A DNA stretch of 64,000 nucleotides from Semisulcospira habei (lineage: Eukaryota; Mollusca; Gastropoda; Semisulcospiridae), in NCBI GenBank assembly GCA_036245525.1, contig BTPG01000006.1:95513972-95577971 (forward strand), given 5' to 3'. Shown here piece after piece: positions 31,093 to 43,338 of this stretch (position 1 is the stretch's first letter; each line of letters starts with the position of its first letter). The position numbers and the translations under genes were made by a program. A model generated the notes under the pieces. The model worked only from the letters and a program-made list of their open reading frames with translations. It ran no database searches and was not told where the DNA came from.

Positions 31093-34000
31093 CAGTGATC
31101 AGAAATAGTCCATAAGCTAGCAAGATCTACCGTGCATGCCCCCCCCCCCACCCCCCAGTACTCAATAAGATGGGTTTCAAATTGTTCCTTAGTATGTCCT
31201 GAGATGTTTAAGCCATGTTCCCCGAAAATCCTTAGGTACACACCAGAGATATAGCCGATGGCACAAGGGTACCCCCATTCACGCTCTTCGCAGATGCTAA
31301 AATGAGGTTGAGAAACATTTTCCTCTAAATAAATTAGAATTCATTCCAGACGCCCAAATCAGCAATATTACGTCAAGGCACACCTTCTGCTTCCTCTGCA
31401 AAAAAAAAACAGAATGAAAAAATATTGAATCTCTGGCTCACAGTGAAGGTATTTGTGCACCCAGTAAACGACCATTTCCGCAAAATCGCAAAAAAGACAA
31501 AAATAATGTGTCAGATGCCTTCAGACATTTTCTATAGCACCGACAGTCCATTTTCAGGTTTACATCATCAAAACAATATGTCACAATTATTATAAACTTG
31601 ACTAGGTGATGCTGTGATTACTGTGAGTGCCACAGTGGTTGATTTTGTATCCCTACCCCCAAGTTGTAAAAATACACAAAATTAATTAGAAAAAATTGCT
31701 TAAGTTATTCCATTTTATTTTGACCTCTCTTTACCTATTAAGTTTCAATAATGTGAGCATAAAGTGCAAGAAAATAAGGAAAGTCGGCATCCTCTACGGT
31801 ATGTTCGTGGTGAATGATAGCTTTTTCATATTTAAAATTGCCGAATTGGGAAACGTACGTTGTTTCTGATGCCCTCAGAATTTTTTTTATACAACTGATA
31901 GGTCTTTTTAGGTTTAATTGTTTAGGATAGAGTACCACAGTTACTCCCAACCTGATTTTATGATGCTGTGATGCATTGAGGGGTCACAGTGCCTGAATCT
32001 GCTGCCCTACCCCCATTTTACCTGTACGCAAAGGAACGAAAAATGATCATAACAATTGCTCCTCTGATTAAATATGTTTGTTGCCAGTTTTCTTAACAAA
32101 ATATGCATATCGAGCATAAACATCTGTGATCATTTCATTAATTTCAATGTGACCCATCAATTTAATTGTAATTCTTTTTATTTAAGGCATGCTTAACAGG
32201 GGCTGCCGCTGATGCTTCCACCGTCTGCACATTCAGCACTCTTGTCAAACTCGGGGAAGGTGTTCCTCAGGGAGATGTTGTGTCTGATGCTGTTTTTGGT
32301 CTACATTAATGACATCAGTACAACAGTACCAAGGTTCGTCTCGAACATCCTCCATGCGGATGACTTTGCAGTGTGGAGCGCAGCAGAACATCAAAAAATA
32401 GCATCCTCCAGAATCCAGGATGCTGCCAATAGAGTCAGCAGCTGGACTGAAAGAGGCCACTCAAACTGAGCTAGACCATCTCTTTCAATCAGACGGAAGA
32501 GGTCACCTCAAAACTGGAGACCTTCGAGTACCAAAGACAGACAGGCCAACTTTACTGGCAACAAATAAATTACTGATTCATGTTGAGGCCTCACATCGAA
32601 GCCATGGAAGCTAGAGCTGCAAAAAAAAGTCTCTGATGAAGAAACTGGTGGGGACCACATTGGCGCAAATTACAGCATCCTGGCACAAGCAAACACCTGC
32701 TCGGTCAGACCAGTTGTGCAGTACCAAGATACATCGACAACATGAAACACTGCCTGCAAAACCCAAAAATCCAGGCTTGACAAGATGCAGAACATGGGTC
32801 ATTCTCATGATGTAGTGACATTCTTAGAGCCATCTGGAGCACTCCAATTTAGGAAATGGAGGACATTGGAGCCACTGGAATGCAGAACAGCACACACGAT
32901 GAAGAGACTTACTAAACACCGACAGCATGGGAGCAGACCAAGAACTGTCAGAAATGCCCAAGTCTTAACCCGCCAACTGAAGGTCCTTCAAAGGGCTAAC
33001 ACTGACGTCCTGGAACCAAGCCCAAAGATGTGTGAACAGCTCCCTTCAGATACCTGGACATCTCGAAAGAGCCTTCAAGACAACATAAACAATGTTCCAG
33101 GACTCTTTGCCAAAGGTCGCGGCACTGCACAAAGCCATCTTGCTGGAGGTTGTGCACAAGCGCTACCCTTACAGCAGCTGTGATACCACACAAGATGCCG
33201 TGCGGAATGAAGGAAGTGGCGTGTACATCTGTTGTGCAGACCGCACTACTACCTCCCTCTCCTTACCAGCTGGCGGCAGCAGCTCCAACTATCGTACAGA
33301 TCTGCAGGTGCTTAACAGAGCAGCAGAGCACTAGCTAGGGAAAGGCAGCAGCTTGATCCACTGATATCACCAGGAAGCTTCAAGATAGACTGGATGCCCT
33401 GTCCACAAAATAGTGCTGCAGTGGATTCCAGTACATTCTGGACTAGCTGGGAATGGAGACACTACAACAACAAAGTGATTGGCAACAGCAGAATGGCGGC
33501 TGCAGCCCGTGGGCAGATGACATCAACAAGCTGAACAGGGAGAGCCAGGCCACCATTTTTCATCTACGCACTGATTACTCTGGACTGGGTCCATACAGAA
33601 AAGCAGGAACGTTTCACAAACCCAAACTGAAGCCTGAAGGTTTACACACTTTAATCAGATCACTCTGTATCAGCAATTATTTGAAGCTTCCGTGCCTAAT
33701 GCATGAAGAGATACCAACATAAAAGAACGCTTAGCGAATGGCGGACTTCGGTACAAGCGTAACAACCAATCAGAATGTTCGGCAGAAAGGCCATGCAGTC
33801 ACTTTATGATCAGAGCTAAATATAGATCACTTGCAACAAGCGTCAGCATGATCGTTCGCAATGGAATAGTCATAAATTTGGTGTAGAAAAAAAAAAGAAG
33901 TAGACAAAAGTTTGCTAGCACGTTGTCATTTTTTTTTACAAACTTTCACAGACTTTAAGGAAGAGGACTGAAATTGACAGACTTTCCAGGGCCCTGAAAA

Positions 34001-35610
34001 AGCCTTGCATTTTTTTTAAACAACTTTCACAAATGTTCACAGACCGTAAGGACCCTGCTGGACTCACCTCGTGAGACTGGGTTATGCGGAAACAGCCCTA
34101 TGCGAATTTGGCGTAGAAAATCAGTCTCCTTGGCACATTCTCCAAACATGTCCATACAAAGAAGCGGTCTGCTGGCAGTTCTGACCAGAAGACATGCCCC
34201 TATACACCAAACTCTGAAAACATGCTGCCTAGCTCTTGACAGCCAGAACAATATAAGATTTAAAGACGGCCATCAAAAAATTGAACGTTGAAGAAGCTGG
34301 AAGTGGAGATCTCGTGGTGGACATGTGGAAACTAAGTATTTTGATAACATTGTTTTGGATATTAGGAACCATAAAACTTTATTATGCATATTCATATTTA
34401 CACATTTCTAGATGAAAATTAATGAAAAGAAAAGGGGAGACCTTACTAGACCCGCCTTACGCTAGGTAAAATATCACCTAAAAGACCAGCCAGTTAAAAA
34501 TAGTTACAATTAAATTGATGGGTAACATTGAAATTAATGAAATCATCACAACTTTTTATGCTCAATATGCATACTTAAAAACAAAACAAAACTGGCAACA
34601 AAAAATATTTACACAGAGGAGTATGACGTAAGCAATTTTTATGATTATTTTGAGTTACTTTGCGTACTGGTAAAATGGGGGTAGGGCAGCAAATTCAGTC
34701 ACTGTGGCCCCTAAATGCATCACAGCATCACAAAATCAGGTTGGGAGTAACTGTTGTACTCTATCCTAACCAATAAAACCTAACAAAGACCTATCGGTTG
34801 TATACAAAATTTATGAGGGCACCGGAAACAACGTACGTTTCCCAATTCGGCAATTTTAAATGGGAAAAAGCTATCATTCACCACGAATGTACCGTAAACG
34901 ATGCCGACTTTCCTTTTTTTCTTGCACTTTATGCTCACATTATTGAAACGTAATAGATAAAGAGAGGTCAAAATGAAATGGAATAACTGTAGTATTTTTT
35001 TCTAATTAATTTTGTGTATTTTTACAACTTGGGGGTAGGGATTCAAAATCAACCACTGTGGCACTCACAGTGATCACAGCATCACCTAGTCAAGTTTATA
35101 ATAATTGTGACATCCTGTTTTAATGATGTAAGTCTGAAATTGGACTGCCAGCGCAATAAAAAATGTCTGAAGGCATCTGACACATTATTTTTGTCTTTTT
35201 CTTGCGATTTCACGCAAAATTAATGGTAATTTGCTGGGTGCACAAATACCTTCACTGTGAGCCAGAGATTCAATATTTTTTCATTCTGTTTTTTGCAGAG
35301 GCTGCAGAACATGTGCCTTAACATAATATTGCCTGATTTGGGTTTCTGGAATGAATTCTGATTTATTTAGAGGAAAATGTTTCTCAACCCCATTTTAGCG
35401 CCTGCGAAGAGTGTGAATGGGGGTACCCTTGCGCCATCGGCTATATCTCTGGTGTGTTCTTTAGGATTTTCGGGGAACATGGCTTACACATCTCAGGACA
35501 TACTAAGGAACACTTTGAAACCCATCTTATTGAGTACTGGGGTGGGGGTGGGGGGTGGGGGGGGGGTGCACGGTAGATCTTCCTAGCTTGTGGACTAAAA
35601 GACTTGTCAC
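31093..35610. mobile_element. Giant foldback: about 1.1-kb inverted arms around a 2.3-kb loop
   Basis: The left arm (31093-32188) and right arm (34495-35610) are reverse complements over almost their whole length. Matching landmarks, left then right as complement: TAGTCCATAAGCTAGC / TAGTCCACAAGCTAGG at the outer ends, GAGATATAGCCGATGGC, GTGAAGGTATTTGTGCACCC, and CCATCAATTTAATTGTAA at the inner ends. Most positions agree by eye. The loop carries an I-clade LINE remnant and, at 34426, the terminal 18 bases of repeat Z. I see no transposase. It could be a foldback transposon with long inverted termini or a local inverted duplication. Confidence 0.88.
32212..34290 (+). pseudogene. Decayed I-clade LINE ORF2 in the foldback loop
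   Basis: Fragments in order: VYINDISTTVPRFVSNILHA then ADDFAVWSAAEHQKI (RT motif C with Y/A-D-D context, about 32295-32400); DAVRNEGSGVYI then NYRTDLQVLN (RNase H, about 33190-33330); VLQWIPVHSGLAGNG (RNase H end, about 33410-33450); LNRESQATIFHLRTDYSG; and, after some 350 bp of unrelated sequence, PWHILQTCPYKEAVCWQF (34120-34180), the C-terminal Cys/His region. Many stops and frameshifts; it is much older than the I-clade copies at 3824 and 17352. Confidence 0.8.
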
Positions 35611-35830
35611 TGAAAATTAAATCGGAAAATCGGATTCTCGCATAAGCCACTTGCTGGAAAAAAAAAAGCCAGAAAAAATGAAGTTTTAATCATAAATCGT
35701 TATAAAGACGGAGATACTTTTTAAGGCAAATGCGAATATATCTAATGTTTAATTTAAAAAGGTATTCTAATCTTTAAATTATAGTGTAATCTCTTTGCTG
35801 CGTTAACAAGAATAGCAACATCGAAATGCA

Positions 35831-35900
35831 ACAGATATAAATTATATCCTCATGGGCCCCCACAGTTGCGGGGGCCCATGGGGATCGATGTCTCTTGCTG
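35831..35900. mobile_element. Hairpin MITE, family B, core
   Basis: CATGGGCCCCCACAGTTGCG and its complement. GGGCCC replaces GAGCCC, mostly matched on both arms. Confidence 0.8.
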
Positions 35901-35934
35901 GGTCCACTTAGATCTACGTTCCTCACGCACACTG

Positions 35935-36260
35935 GTTAAATGTCTTTGGCTCTTCTGCCAGGTCACGCTGCAGTCCCGGGCAATGAACGAGCGAGGAAGA
36001 CATCACGCAGGGCATACGGAGGGACAGATCAGACGTGGTGGGAAACCGGAGAAAGCATGTCCAGGAACAGAGTCCAGGGCAGCACACAATCGATCGCCTA
36101 GGTGTGGAGAAAGTCAGCGGGCGTTGGGCAGACTTGAGAGATCCATAGGGAACGAAACCATTATTGGCACAATATCGAAACTCTCGTAAGACTTCAGAAG
36201 AATGGGTTGGAGCGCGTGTGGGCCTTTCAGAGCACAGAGGCAACGCCTTGAACGGACTGA
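35935..36260 (+). pseudogene. LINE fragment: RNase H end and C-terminal region
   Basis: LPGHAAVPGNERARKTSR is the C-terminal RNase H motif (histidine and N-E-R-A block). It is followed, after frameshifts, by a conserved tail (CTTGTTGGGCAGAC-type DNA; W-H-N-I, then VWAFQS). The same tail appears on the minus strand at 42985-43190. It is a different LINE family from the I-clade copies described above. Confidence 0.65.
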
Positions 36261-36407
36261 ACCGATGTCTTCAATGGTGGAATGTGTGTCGGTGGGCGTC
36301 AACGTTTGAATGCCTTCACCTCCAGTGATCGCTGGGTGTGTTTCTCAAGTCTTTGTTAATTCAGCGCCAAACGCCTGTGGGAACATGGACACGCAGTAGT
36401 GTCAAAA

Positions 36408-36470
36408 AGAGACATAGATCCTCAGGAGCCCCCGCATCTGCGGGGGCCCATGAGGATCTGTGTTCCTTTA
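36408..36470. mobile_element. Hairpin MITE, family B, core
   Basis: GAGACATAGATCCTCAGGAG and complement; centre CCCCCGCATCTGCGGGGG. Confidence 0.88.
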
Positions 36471-36565
36471 AGTTGGATTATATTCACGTTTTCACGGCAG
36501 TTAAGGGGTTGAAAAGCGGCGGTTCAGGTTTGGAAGACGAGTGACTGTCCTGAGGGCAAGATGCA

Positions 36566-38040
36566 ATGCAGTTCTCCTTCTTCTTGTTTCCAAAAGCGGT
36601 GCATCAGCGATCTTGCACCGTTGATTGCTGCTATTGTAAACAAGTCTCTGTCAACCGGAACTGTTCCAAAATCTTTCAAACAGGCTGTTGTTACCCCGTT
36701 GCTAAAAAACCAGGCTTGGACAGAAATACTCTAAAAAAACGACAGACCTGTATCCAACCTACCATTCATTTCAAAGGTACTGGAGAAAGTTGTCTTACAA
36801 CAGCTCCTGGAACACTTAGAGATGAATGGTCTGTTGGAAATGTATCAGTCCGCCTATAGGAAAGGCCACAGCGTGGAGACAGCAGTGCTGAGTGTTCTGA
36901 ATGACTTGCTTTGTAAAGCAGATGAGAGACTTGTCTCCCTTGTGACCCTGTTGGATATCAGCGCTGCTTTCGATACGCTAGACCATTCCACAAAGAGGCT
37001 TGAAATCACTTTTGGCCTGCGTGAAACGGTTCTCTCTTGGTTTAAATCTTACCTTTCCGATCGATACCAGTTTGTAGGTGTAAAAGACAGTGTCTCTAGA
37101 CCTTCCATTCTGGAGTTTGGAGCGCCTCAGGGCTCTGTCTTAGGCCCTGTATTGTTTACGTTGTATTCACAACCGCTGTCAGATGTCATTTCCAGCCATC
37201 AGTGTTCTTATCATAAGTATGCAGATGACACCGAAATCTGTCAGAGTAGTCCACCTGAGGAATTTTAGTCTGTTGAAACTGGCATCAAGTCTTGTGTTGA
37301 CGATGTCACGACATGGATGGACAGTAACAAACTTATGTTAAACCTAGAAAAAACAGAGTTACTACCCGTTGGCTCAGCATGCCGGCTTCAACAAATTCAC
37401 ACTGAGTCTCTACGCATAGATGACACTGATATTCCATTTCAGTCTTCGGTCAAATATCTTGGTGTCAAGCTCGATAAGACTTTGACTATGCATGATCACG
37501 TCGGTGAAATCTGTCGTGGTGCTTCATACTCTCTGAGACGCATCGCATCTGTCCGACACAGTCTTTCTGAATCTGCCACTGCAAAGTTAGTGAATGCTTT
37601 AGTCACGAGCCGTCTTGACTACTGCAATTCTCTGCTTTTTGGTCTTCCTTCTGAGCAGATTAGTCAACATAATGCCGCAAGGCTTGTGAAGCGCAGGCGA
37701 AAACGAAACCACGTAACCCCTATACTGAAAGACCTTCAATGGCTTCCAATCCAATCCCGCATACAGTTTAAGATTGCGACCCTTGCATACCGCCACTTTG
37801 ATGGCAGTCTTCCGTCATACCTTTCCCCCAGTCTGATCACTTACCAGCCCTCTCGCTCACTGCGTTCATCGGGAGAGAAACTTCTCAAAGTTCCAAAGTA
37901 CCATCTCAAATCTGCCGGTGAACGCTCTTTCAGACGTACTGCTCCTTTAATTTGGAATTCCTTACCGACTGAGCTGAGAAATGCCTCCCCCCTTATTCAG
38001 TTCAAAGCAAAGTTAAAACTCACCTTTCGTGTGATCTCTA
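36566..38040 (+). pseudogene. L2/CR1-like reverse transcriptase
   Basis: RT motifs: SKSFKQAVVTPLLKKPGLD then RPVSNLPFISKVLEKVVLQQ (fingers, with frame slips), AYRKGHSVETAVLSVLNDL, LLDISAAFDTLDH (motif A Asp), FGAPQGSVLGPVLFTLYS (motif B), YADDTEIC (motif C), a stop at 37268, then LNLEKTELLPVG and VKYLGVKLDKTLTM. Thumb: VTSRLDYCNSLLFGLP, DLQWLPIQSRIQFKI, RSLRSSGEKLLKVPK and APLIWNSLPTELRNA. All catalytic aspartates are present; the frame is broken at 37268 and upstream of 36822. Confidence 0.92.
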
Positions 38041-38070
38041 CGGTTTTCTGTACACCCCCACCCTCCTTCA

Positions 38071-38172
<102 letters not shown>

Positions 38173-38231
38173 TTTTCGCCTGCGCATTGAGTTATATTAT
38201 AAATATGAGAAATGCGCCATATAAATACCAC

Positions 38232-38233
<2 letters not shown>

Positions 38234-38302
<69 letters not shown>

Positions 38303-38306
38303 GTTA

Positions 38307-38351
<45 letters not shown>

Positions 38352-38366
38352 CGTTATTATGGTTAT
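38234..38366. repeat. (ATT)n LINE tail
   Basis: About 130 bp of ATT with few interruptions, beginning right after the LINE's terminal hairpin. Confidence 0.95.
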
Positions 38367-38427
38367 TAACTCATTCGAGACGTGCCGCCTACGGATACGC
38401 GGAGGCGGCACGTCTCGAATGAGTTAA
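38366..38427. mobile_element. Hairpin MITE, family A, minimal
   Basis: TTAACTCATTCGAGACG and its complement with only ACGGATACGC between the stems. It lies inside an (ATT)n tract that resumes after it. Confidence 0.93.
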
Positions 38428-38467
38428 TATCGTTATTAATATTATTGGTGTTATTATTGTCATCTTC

Positions 38468-38507
38468 AGTTGCAGTTGTGCAGCCTCATGAAGCTCCATG
38501 CCTCTTG
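38468..38507. mobile_element. Family B right part, hairpin degraded
   Basis: GTTGCAGTTGTGCAGCCTC then GCTCCATGCCTCTTG; this is the tail of a B hairpin and leads into the 50-bp array. Confidence 0.65.
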
Positions 38508-38810
38508 TTGAGATCAGTGAGTATCTGTGTTCTGTAGGCGACCTGGCCTCCTTGACGTTGAGATCAGTGAGTATCTGTGTTCTGTAGGCGACCTGGCCTC
38601 CTTGACGTTGAGATCAGTGAGTATCTGTGTTATGTAGGCGACCTGGCCTCCTTGACGTTGAGATCAGTGAGTATCTGTGTTCTGTAGGCGACCTGGCCTC
38701 CTTGACGTTGAGATCAGTGAGTATCTGTGTTCTGTAGGCGACCTGGCCTCCTTGACGTTGAGATCAGTGAGTATCTGTGTTCTGTAGGCGACATGGCCTC
38801 CTTGACGTTG
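38508..38810. repeat. 50-bp minisatellite, six copies
   Basis: Units start at 38508, 38558, 38608, 38658, 38708 and 38758 (TTGAGATCAGTGAGTATCTG). The unit is the right outer arm of a family B MITE. Two single-base variants: TATGTAGG in copy three, GACATGG in copy six. Confidence 0.95.
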
Positions 38811-39061
38811 AATCAACAAAGATTTCATAAAGGCAGACTGGGAATGATCGTTCATATCAAGCGGGTGTGCTCGTTCTCTGACGGTCCCCAGCAGGCAAAA
38901 GGTCGACGTTACCCTGCAAGCAGCAGTGATAACGTCAAAATCTTGTTTAGTTTCCTTTGCTTTGAGCTTACGTTTATTGTTTTGCTCTTCGTCAATGTTG
39001 CCTGGTTTATGTTGGTATGGCACAGACTTGATCGAAGCAAAGACGCCGTCCCTGACTGTGT

Positions 39062-39100
39062 GTTTGTATGTCTGTCTTGTCTGTCTGTCTGTCTGTCTCT
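39062..39100. repeat. (TCTG)n microsatellite
   Basis: Imperfect TCTG/TCTT units. Confidence 0.9.
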
Positions 39101-39129
39101 TTCAGTTACTCTCTCTTTCTCTTGAAAAC

Positions 39130-39208
39130 CACAACTGCAAGAAACATAGATCCTCCTGAGCCCCCGCAAGTGCTGTGGCTCATGAGGATCTATGTCTCAT
39201 GCAGTTGT
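39130..39208. mobile_element. Hairpin MITE, family B, core
   Basis: CACAACTGCAAGAAACATAG pairs with CTATGTCTCATGCAGTTGTG; centre GAGCCCCCGCAAGTGCTGTG is partly mismatched. Confidence 0.88.
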
Positions 39209-39278
39209 GCTTTGTTCTGCGACCCAAACCGTAGTTCAAAGATGGTCCTGAGTATATAGGCGGTGCAACGGATGCCCT

Positions 39279-39397
<119 letters not shown>

Positions 39398-39517
39398 TCT
39401 CTCTATTATGAGTCAGCTGAAGCCTCCATGTCCAGACACAGATAACGACAAACCAGAGACGGTAAATGGATTTGAAATTTACACACTCTGCGTGAAGACG
39501 GAGGGATCAGTTGCAAG

Positions 39518-39712
39518 TTAACCCATTTAATCCCGACGCAACTTCAGCAGGAGACGGATCGACCATCATAATTCAAAGGTAGTGCCAAATTATCTTGGCG
39601 GCTTCAGGCGCCATGTTAATATGGCACTCCCTTTGAATATCATGGTCGATCCGTCTCCTGCAACTGGTACAGTCATTAGTTGACACCTCCAAATACGGCC
39701 GTGGGGTTAAAT
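39518..39712. mobile_element. Hairpin MITE, family D1
   Basis: TTAACCCATTTAATCCCGAC, core AAAGGTAGTGCCAAATTATC, loop GGCGGCTTCAGGCGCC, right end CCGTGGGGTTAA. Confidence 0.87.
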
Positions 39713-39876
39713 TGGCTAAATGCCGCTTTATTGAATGGGGAAATTTCTGACGCTCTAAATCTTTAACGCAACGAGCAATATTTTTTCACTCCAAAACGTC
39801 TGCATGCTTAGAATTGCTGGTATTGCGCAGAAGTTGTGGGACAGAGGCAAAGCATCACAGCTCAAAGAGTGCGTCT

Positions 39877-39933
39877 GATTAATTCTGCAGGAATAATCGC
39901 GACAAAAACCGCTATTGCCAGCCATAGGGTTAA
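39877..39933. mobile_element. Hairpin MITE, family C, right arm only
   Basis: TTCTGCAGGAATAATCGCG then TGCCAGCCATAGGGTTAA. Confidence 0.75.
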
Positions 39934-40004
39934 TATAGTGCAGCAGACTGTAGTTGGATCACTTGGGTTGCGTTAGAATTTGCTCTGGTTTTTGACAACC
40001 GTAT

Positions 40005-40175
40005 TGAAAATACTGTAGACTTTGAAATGGGGGCTGGTCTGAGCGCATTCCGAAGCATGTACATGACGTTTTTGGCGTGCGGGGCAGAAATTCTGGCAAA
40101 GACGTAACAAGATAAAAATGACGTCACGTCTAGCTACGCAAACCTTGCTAGAGAACGTCTTTTTGGCGCCAAGGT

Positions 40176-40214
<39 letters not shown>

Positions 40215-41270
40215 ACAGCGACTAGAGCCCGCGTTTGAGGACGGCCATTTTGAATTTTTTAGGATATTTTTCCTAAAAGAATTATCTCGAGTCTTTTTTC
40301 GATTTTTTTGATTAAGATGCTCATTGGCGAGAAAATGGCCGTTTCACAAAAACGGGTTGAACCACACTGGAGTCTGTACTTTTTCTTATTTTTACTAGAT
40401 AATTTGTGTATAGCTAGATAAAAGGGACATATTGAATGAGTTTGTTAACCAGCATTGTACCTTTAGAACTTTTTGAGTGATAATTAAATATATTTTTAAA
40501 AGATATATTTTCACGTTTTTGGGATTAATTTCACGATATATATGGGTTAATTTTAAAACAATTGCATCTTTTTAAAAACAATCTTCTCATTACAAAATCG
40601 CACGATTGTTCGTATACGGTATTTACGTAAGCCTACAGTTTGTCTCGGCTATCGGGTACGATTAGGTCAATTGTGACCTATATGACATAGGTGTGAAAAT
40701 CAGACAATTTTCTGCACCAATTTTCGGAGTCATTTGTAAAACAGCTAACATAACTTTGATTTTTCTTTTACGAAAAAACTATCTTCTCATTAATACCCGC
40801 ATGCTTTTTCATAAACAGTGTTTGCATAATCCTGCTGTTTGTTCCGGCCCTGGGGTAGGATTAGGTCAAATTGTGACCTGTAAGCCCTAGGCGTGAAAAT
40901 CTGCAAGAAAATTGCAAAGTTGATTATCTGATACGTCAAATGTTAGTACTGCGATGAGTGACGTATAACATCGAGTCGTCACTATGAACACTAACGTGGG
41001 ACTAATGATGCCATGACGTGAAGCTTGAAGTGACGTCATTTCGCTGCCCGTGCTATTATTATTCTTCAAAATAGCTATGCTACGCCAGACCACAGAGTTT
41101 ACGAATGGCGGGAATCGCCGTGTGTCCGTCTTTAATTCTGTGTGCCGGTGTGTGTGGATCAGAGGGTGGGTTAGAGTAGAAGGTGATGGATTCCTGTCGC
41201 TACACGAGCCCACAGAGCGTACTAATGGCGGGAAGCGCCGTGTGTCCGTCTTTATTTGTGTGCGCCGACG
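40005..41270. repeat. Segmental tandem duplication, copy 1
   Basis: It matches 41388-42633 in order: ACTGTAGACTTTGA, GGCGTGCGGGGCAGAAATTC, a (GT)n run (40177-40213), GTGACAGCGACTAGAGCCCG, a paired internal repeat (GGATTAGGTCAA / CGATTAGGTCAA, about 220 bp apart), and two copies of a GGCGGGAA-CGCCGTGTGTCC block at the end. It has about 125 bp (around 40855-40990) missing in copy 2. No coding region recognised. Confidence 0.9.
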
Positions 41271-41387
41271 TGTGTGTTGATCAGAGGTTGGCTTAGAGAG
41301 GAGGGAAATGGATCAGCATTATAAACCTAAAAATATGAACAACTCTGAATGTTCCTAAAAGATAAACGCAACTGAGCTCCAAACAAT

Positions 41388-41593
41388 ACGGTAGACTTTG
41401 AGATGAAATTCTCATCTTGTTGTCTACCGTATAGGGCTGTCGGAGCGCATTCCGGAGCATGCGCATGACGTTTTTGGCGTGCGGGGCAGAAATTCTGGCA
41501 AAGACGTAACAAGATAAAAATGACGTCACGTTTAGTTACGCAAACCTTGCTAGAAAACGTATTTTTGGCGCCAAAGCGCCGTATGTATGTGTA

Positions 41594-41688
<95 letters not shown>

Positions 41689-42633
41689 CAGCGACTAGAG
41701 CCCGCGTTTGAGGACGGACAAGTTTGAATTTTTAGGACATTGTCCCTAAAAGAATTTTCTCGAGACCTTTTTTTTCCCGATTTTTTGATTAAGATGCTCA
41801 TTGGCGAGAAAATGACCGTTTCACAAAAACCGGTTGATCCACACTGGAGTCTGTACTTTTTCTTATTTTTACTAGATAATTAGCATATAGCTAGATAAAA
41901 GGCACATTTTGAATGAGTTTGTTAACCAGCATTATACCTTTAAAACGTTTTTGAGTGATAATTAAATATATTTTTAAAAGATTTTTTTTGACGTTTTGGG
42001 GATTAATTTCACGAATTATATGGGTTAATCTTAAAACAATTAAATTTTTTTACGAAAAAAAGCCAATCTTCTCATTAAAAAATCGCATGATTTTTCGTAT
42101 ACGGTATTTACGTAAGCCTACAGTTTGTCTCCTCTGTCGGGTACGATTAGGTCAATTGTGACCTATATGCCATAGGTGTGAAAATCAGACAATTTTCTGC
42201 ACCACGTTTTGGAGTCATTTGTAAAACACCTAACATAACTTTGATTTTTCTTTTACGAAAAAAACTATCTTCTCATTAATACCCGCATGATATTTCATAA
42301 ACAGTTTTTGCATAAGCCTGCGGTTTGTTCCGGCCCCGGCATTATGAACACGGCGTCGTGGGACTAATGATGCCATGACGTGAAGCTTGAAGTGAGGTCA
42401 TTTCGCTGCTCGTGCTATTATTCTTCTTCAGAATAGCTGTATGCTACGCCAGACCACAGAGCTTACGAATGACGGGCATTGCCGTGTGTCCGTCTTTATT
42501 TGTGTGTGCCAGTGCGTGTGGATCAGAGGGTGGGTTAAAGTAGAAGGAGGTCGATTCCTGTCGCTACACGAGCCCACAGAGCGTACTAATGGCGGGAAGC
42601 GCCGTGTGATCGTCTTTATTTGTGTGCGCCGAC
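41388..42633. repeat. Segmental tandem duplication, copy 2
   Basis: Homologous to 40005-41270. Differences: a much longer (GT)n run (41599-41688), the 125-bp deletion, and a short hairpin at the start (ATACGGTAGAC pairs with GTCTACCGTAT, 41389-41436) absent from copy 1. It ends exactly where a D2 half element starts. Confidence 0.9.
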
Positions 42634-42736
42634 TCCCCTTGAACTATCATGCTCGATCTGTCTCCTGAATTGTAATGCAGTTCTCAGAGGATAACTGCAA
42701 AATATGGGTATTTCGTACCTCGGGCACAATGAGTTA
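42634..42736. mobile_element. Hairpin MITE, family D2, right arm only
   Basis: CCCCTTGAACTATCATGCTC, then TGTAATGCAGTTCTCAGAGG, ending CACAATGAGTTAT. Confidence 0.82.
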
Positions 42737-42879
42737 TTACCGTTTTGGTAACACACCAATTTGTTGCGAATCGTTTGTTGCAAACGAAACCTCACTATCA
42801 TATTCCAGCGAGAAGTCTTCAGGTCCGTTGCCAGCTTCATAAAATGGACAATCAGGATCGGAAATTGTACTGCCAATCA

Positions 42880-43215
42880 GACAGTGCGAAATGCAAAGAA
42901 ATTCCCAGCTAAGAAAGAACACCTTTAGAAGAAAATACAAAACAATTTATTTCAATAAGTTCATTTCAGTTCAGTTCAGTTCGGTGTGTGGAAGGCTCAT
43001 ACGCGCTCCACTCCACCCATCAGAAGCCTTTCCAGAGCTCCTGTCGATACCGTGCCAATACCAGTCTGGTTCACTATATGGGTTTCTCGTGTCCTTTCAA
43101 GTCTGCCCAACGCCAGCTGCCTTTGTCCACACCTCTGCTCCGAAAGCGATCGATTGTTCTGTATTTGATCCTTTCTAAGCGTGCTTCTGTCTTTGTTGGG
43201 AATTTCTTTTCAAAA
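42880..43215. repeat. Candidate foldback (family G) containing a LINE fragment
   Basis: AAAGAAATTCCCAGCTAAG at the left and TCTTTGTTGGGAATTTCTTT at the right are approximate complements. The same terminal sequence bounds the hairpin at 54945-55040. Between them lies a minus-strand LINE piece. Confidence 0.5.
42985..43190 (-). pseudogene. LINE C-terminal fragment, same family as 35935-36260
   Basis: Minus-strand reading YRTIDRFRSRGVDKGSWRW then ADLKGHEKPI corresponds base for base with the plus-strand tail at 36085-36230 (GGCGTTGGGCAGACTTGA shared). Frameshifted and very short. Confidence 0.65.
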
Positions 43216-43338
43216 TATTGGATTAAGCCATTGAAACACACGTAGTTAAGCATTATTAGCGTGGCGCCCTTAAACAACTGAAAACTGATTCCCGTTTTAA
43301 TTTTGAAACTTGCCTTAGTAATTAATGGTATACATTCC

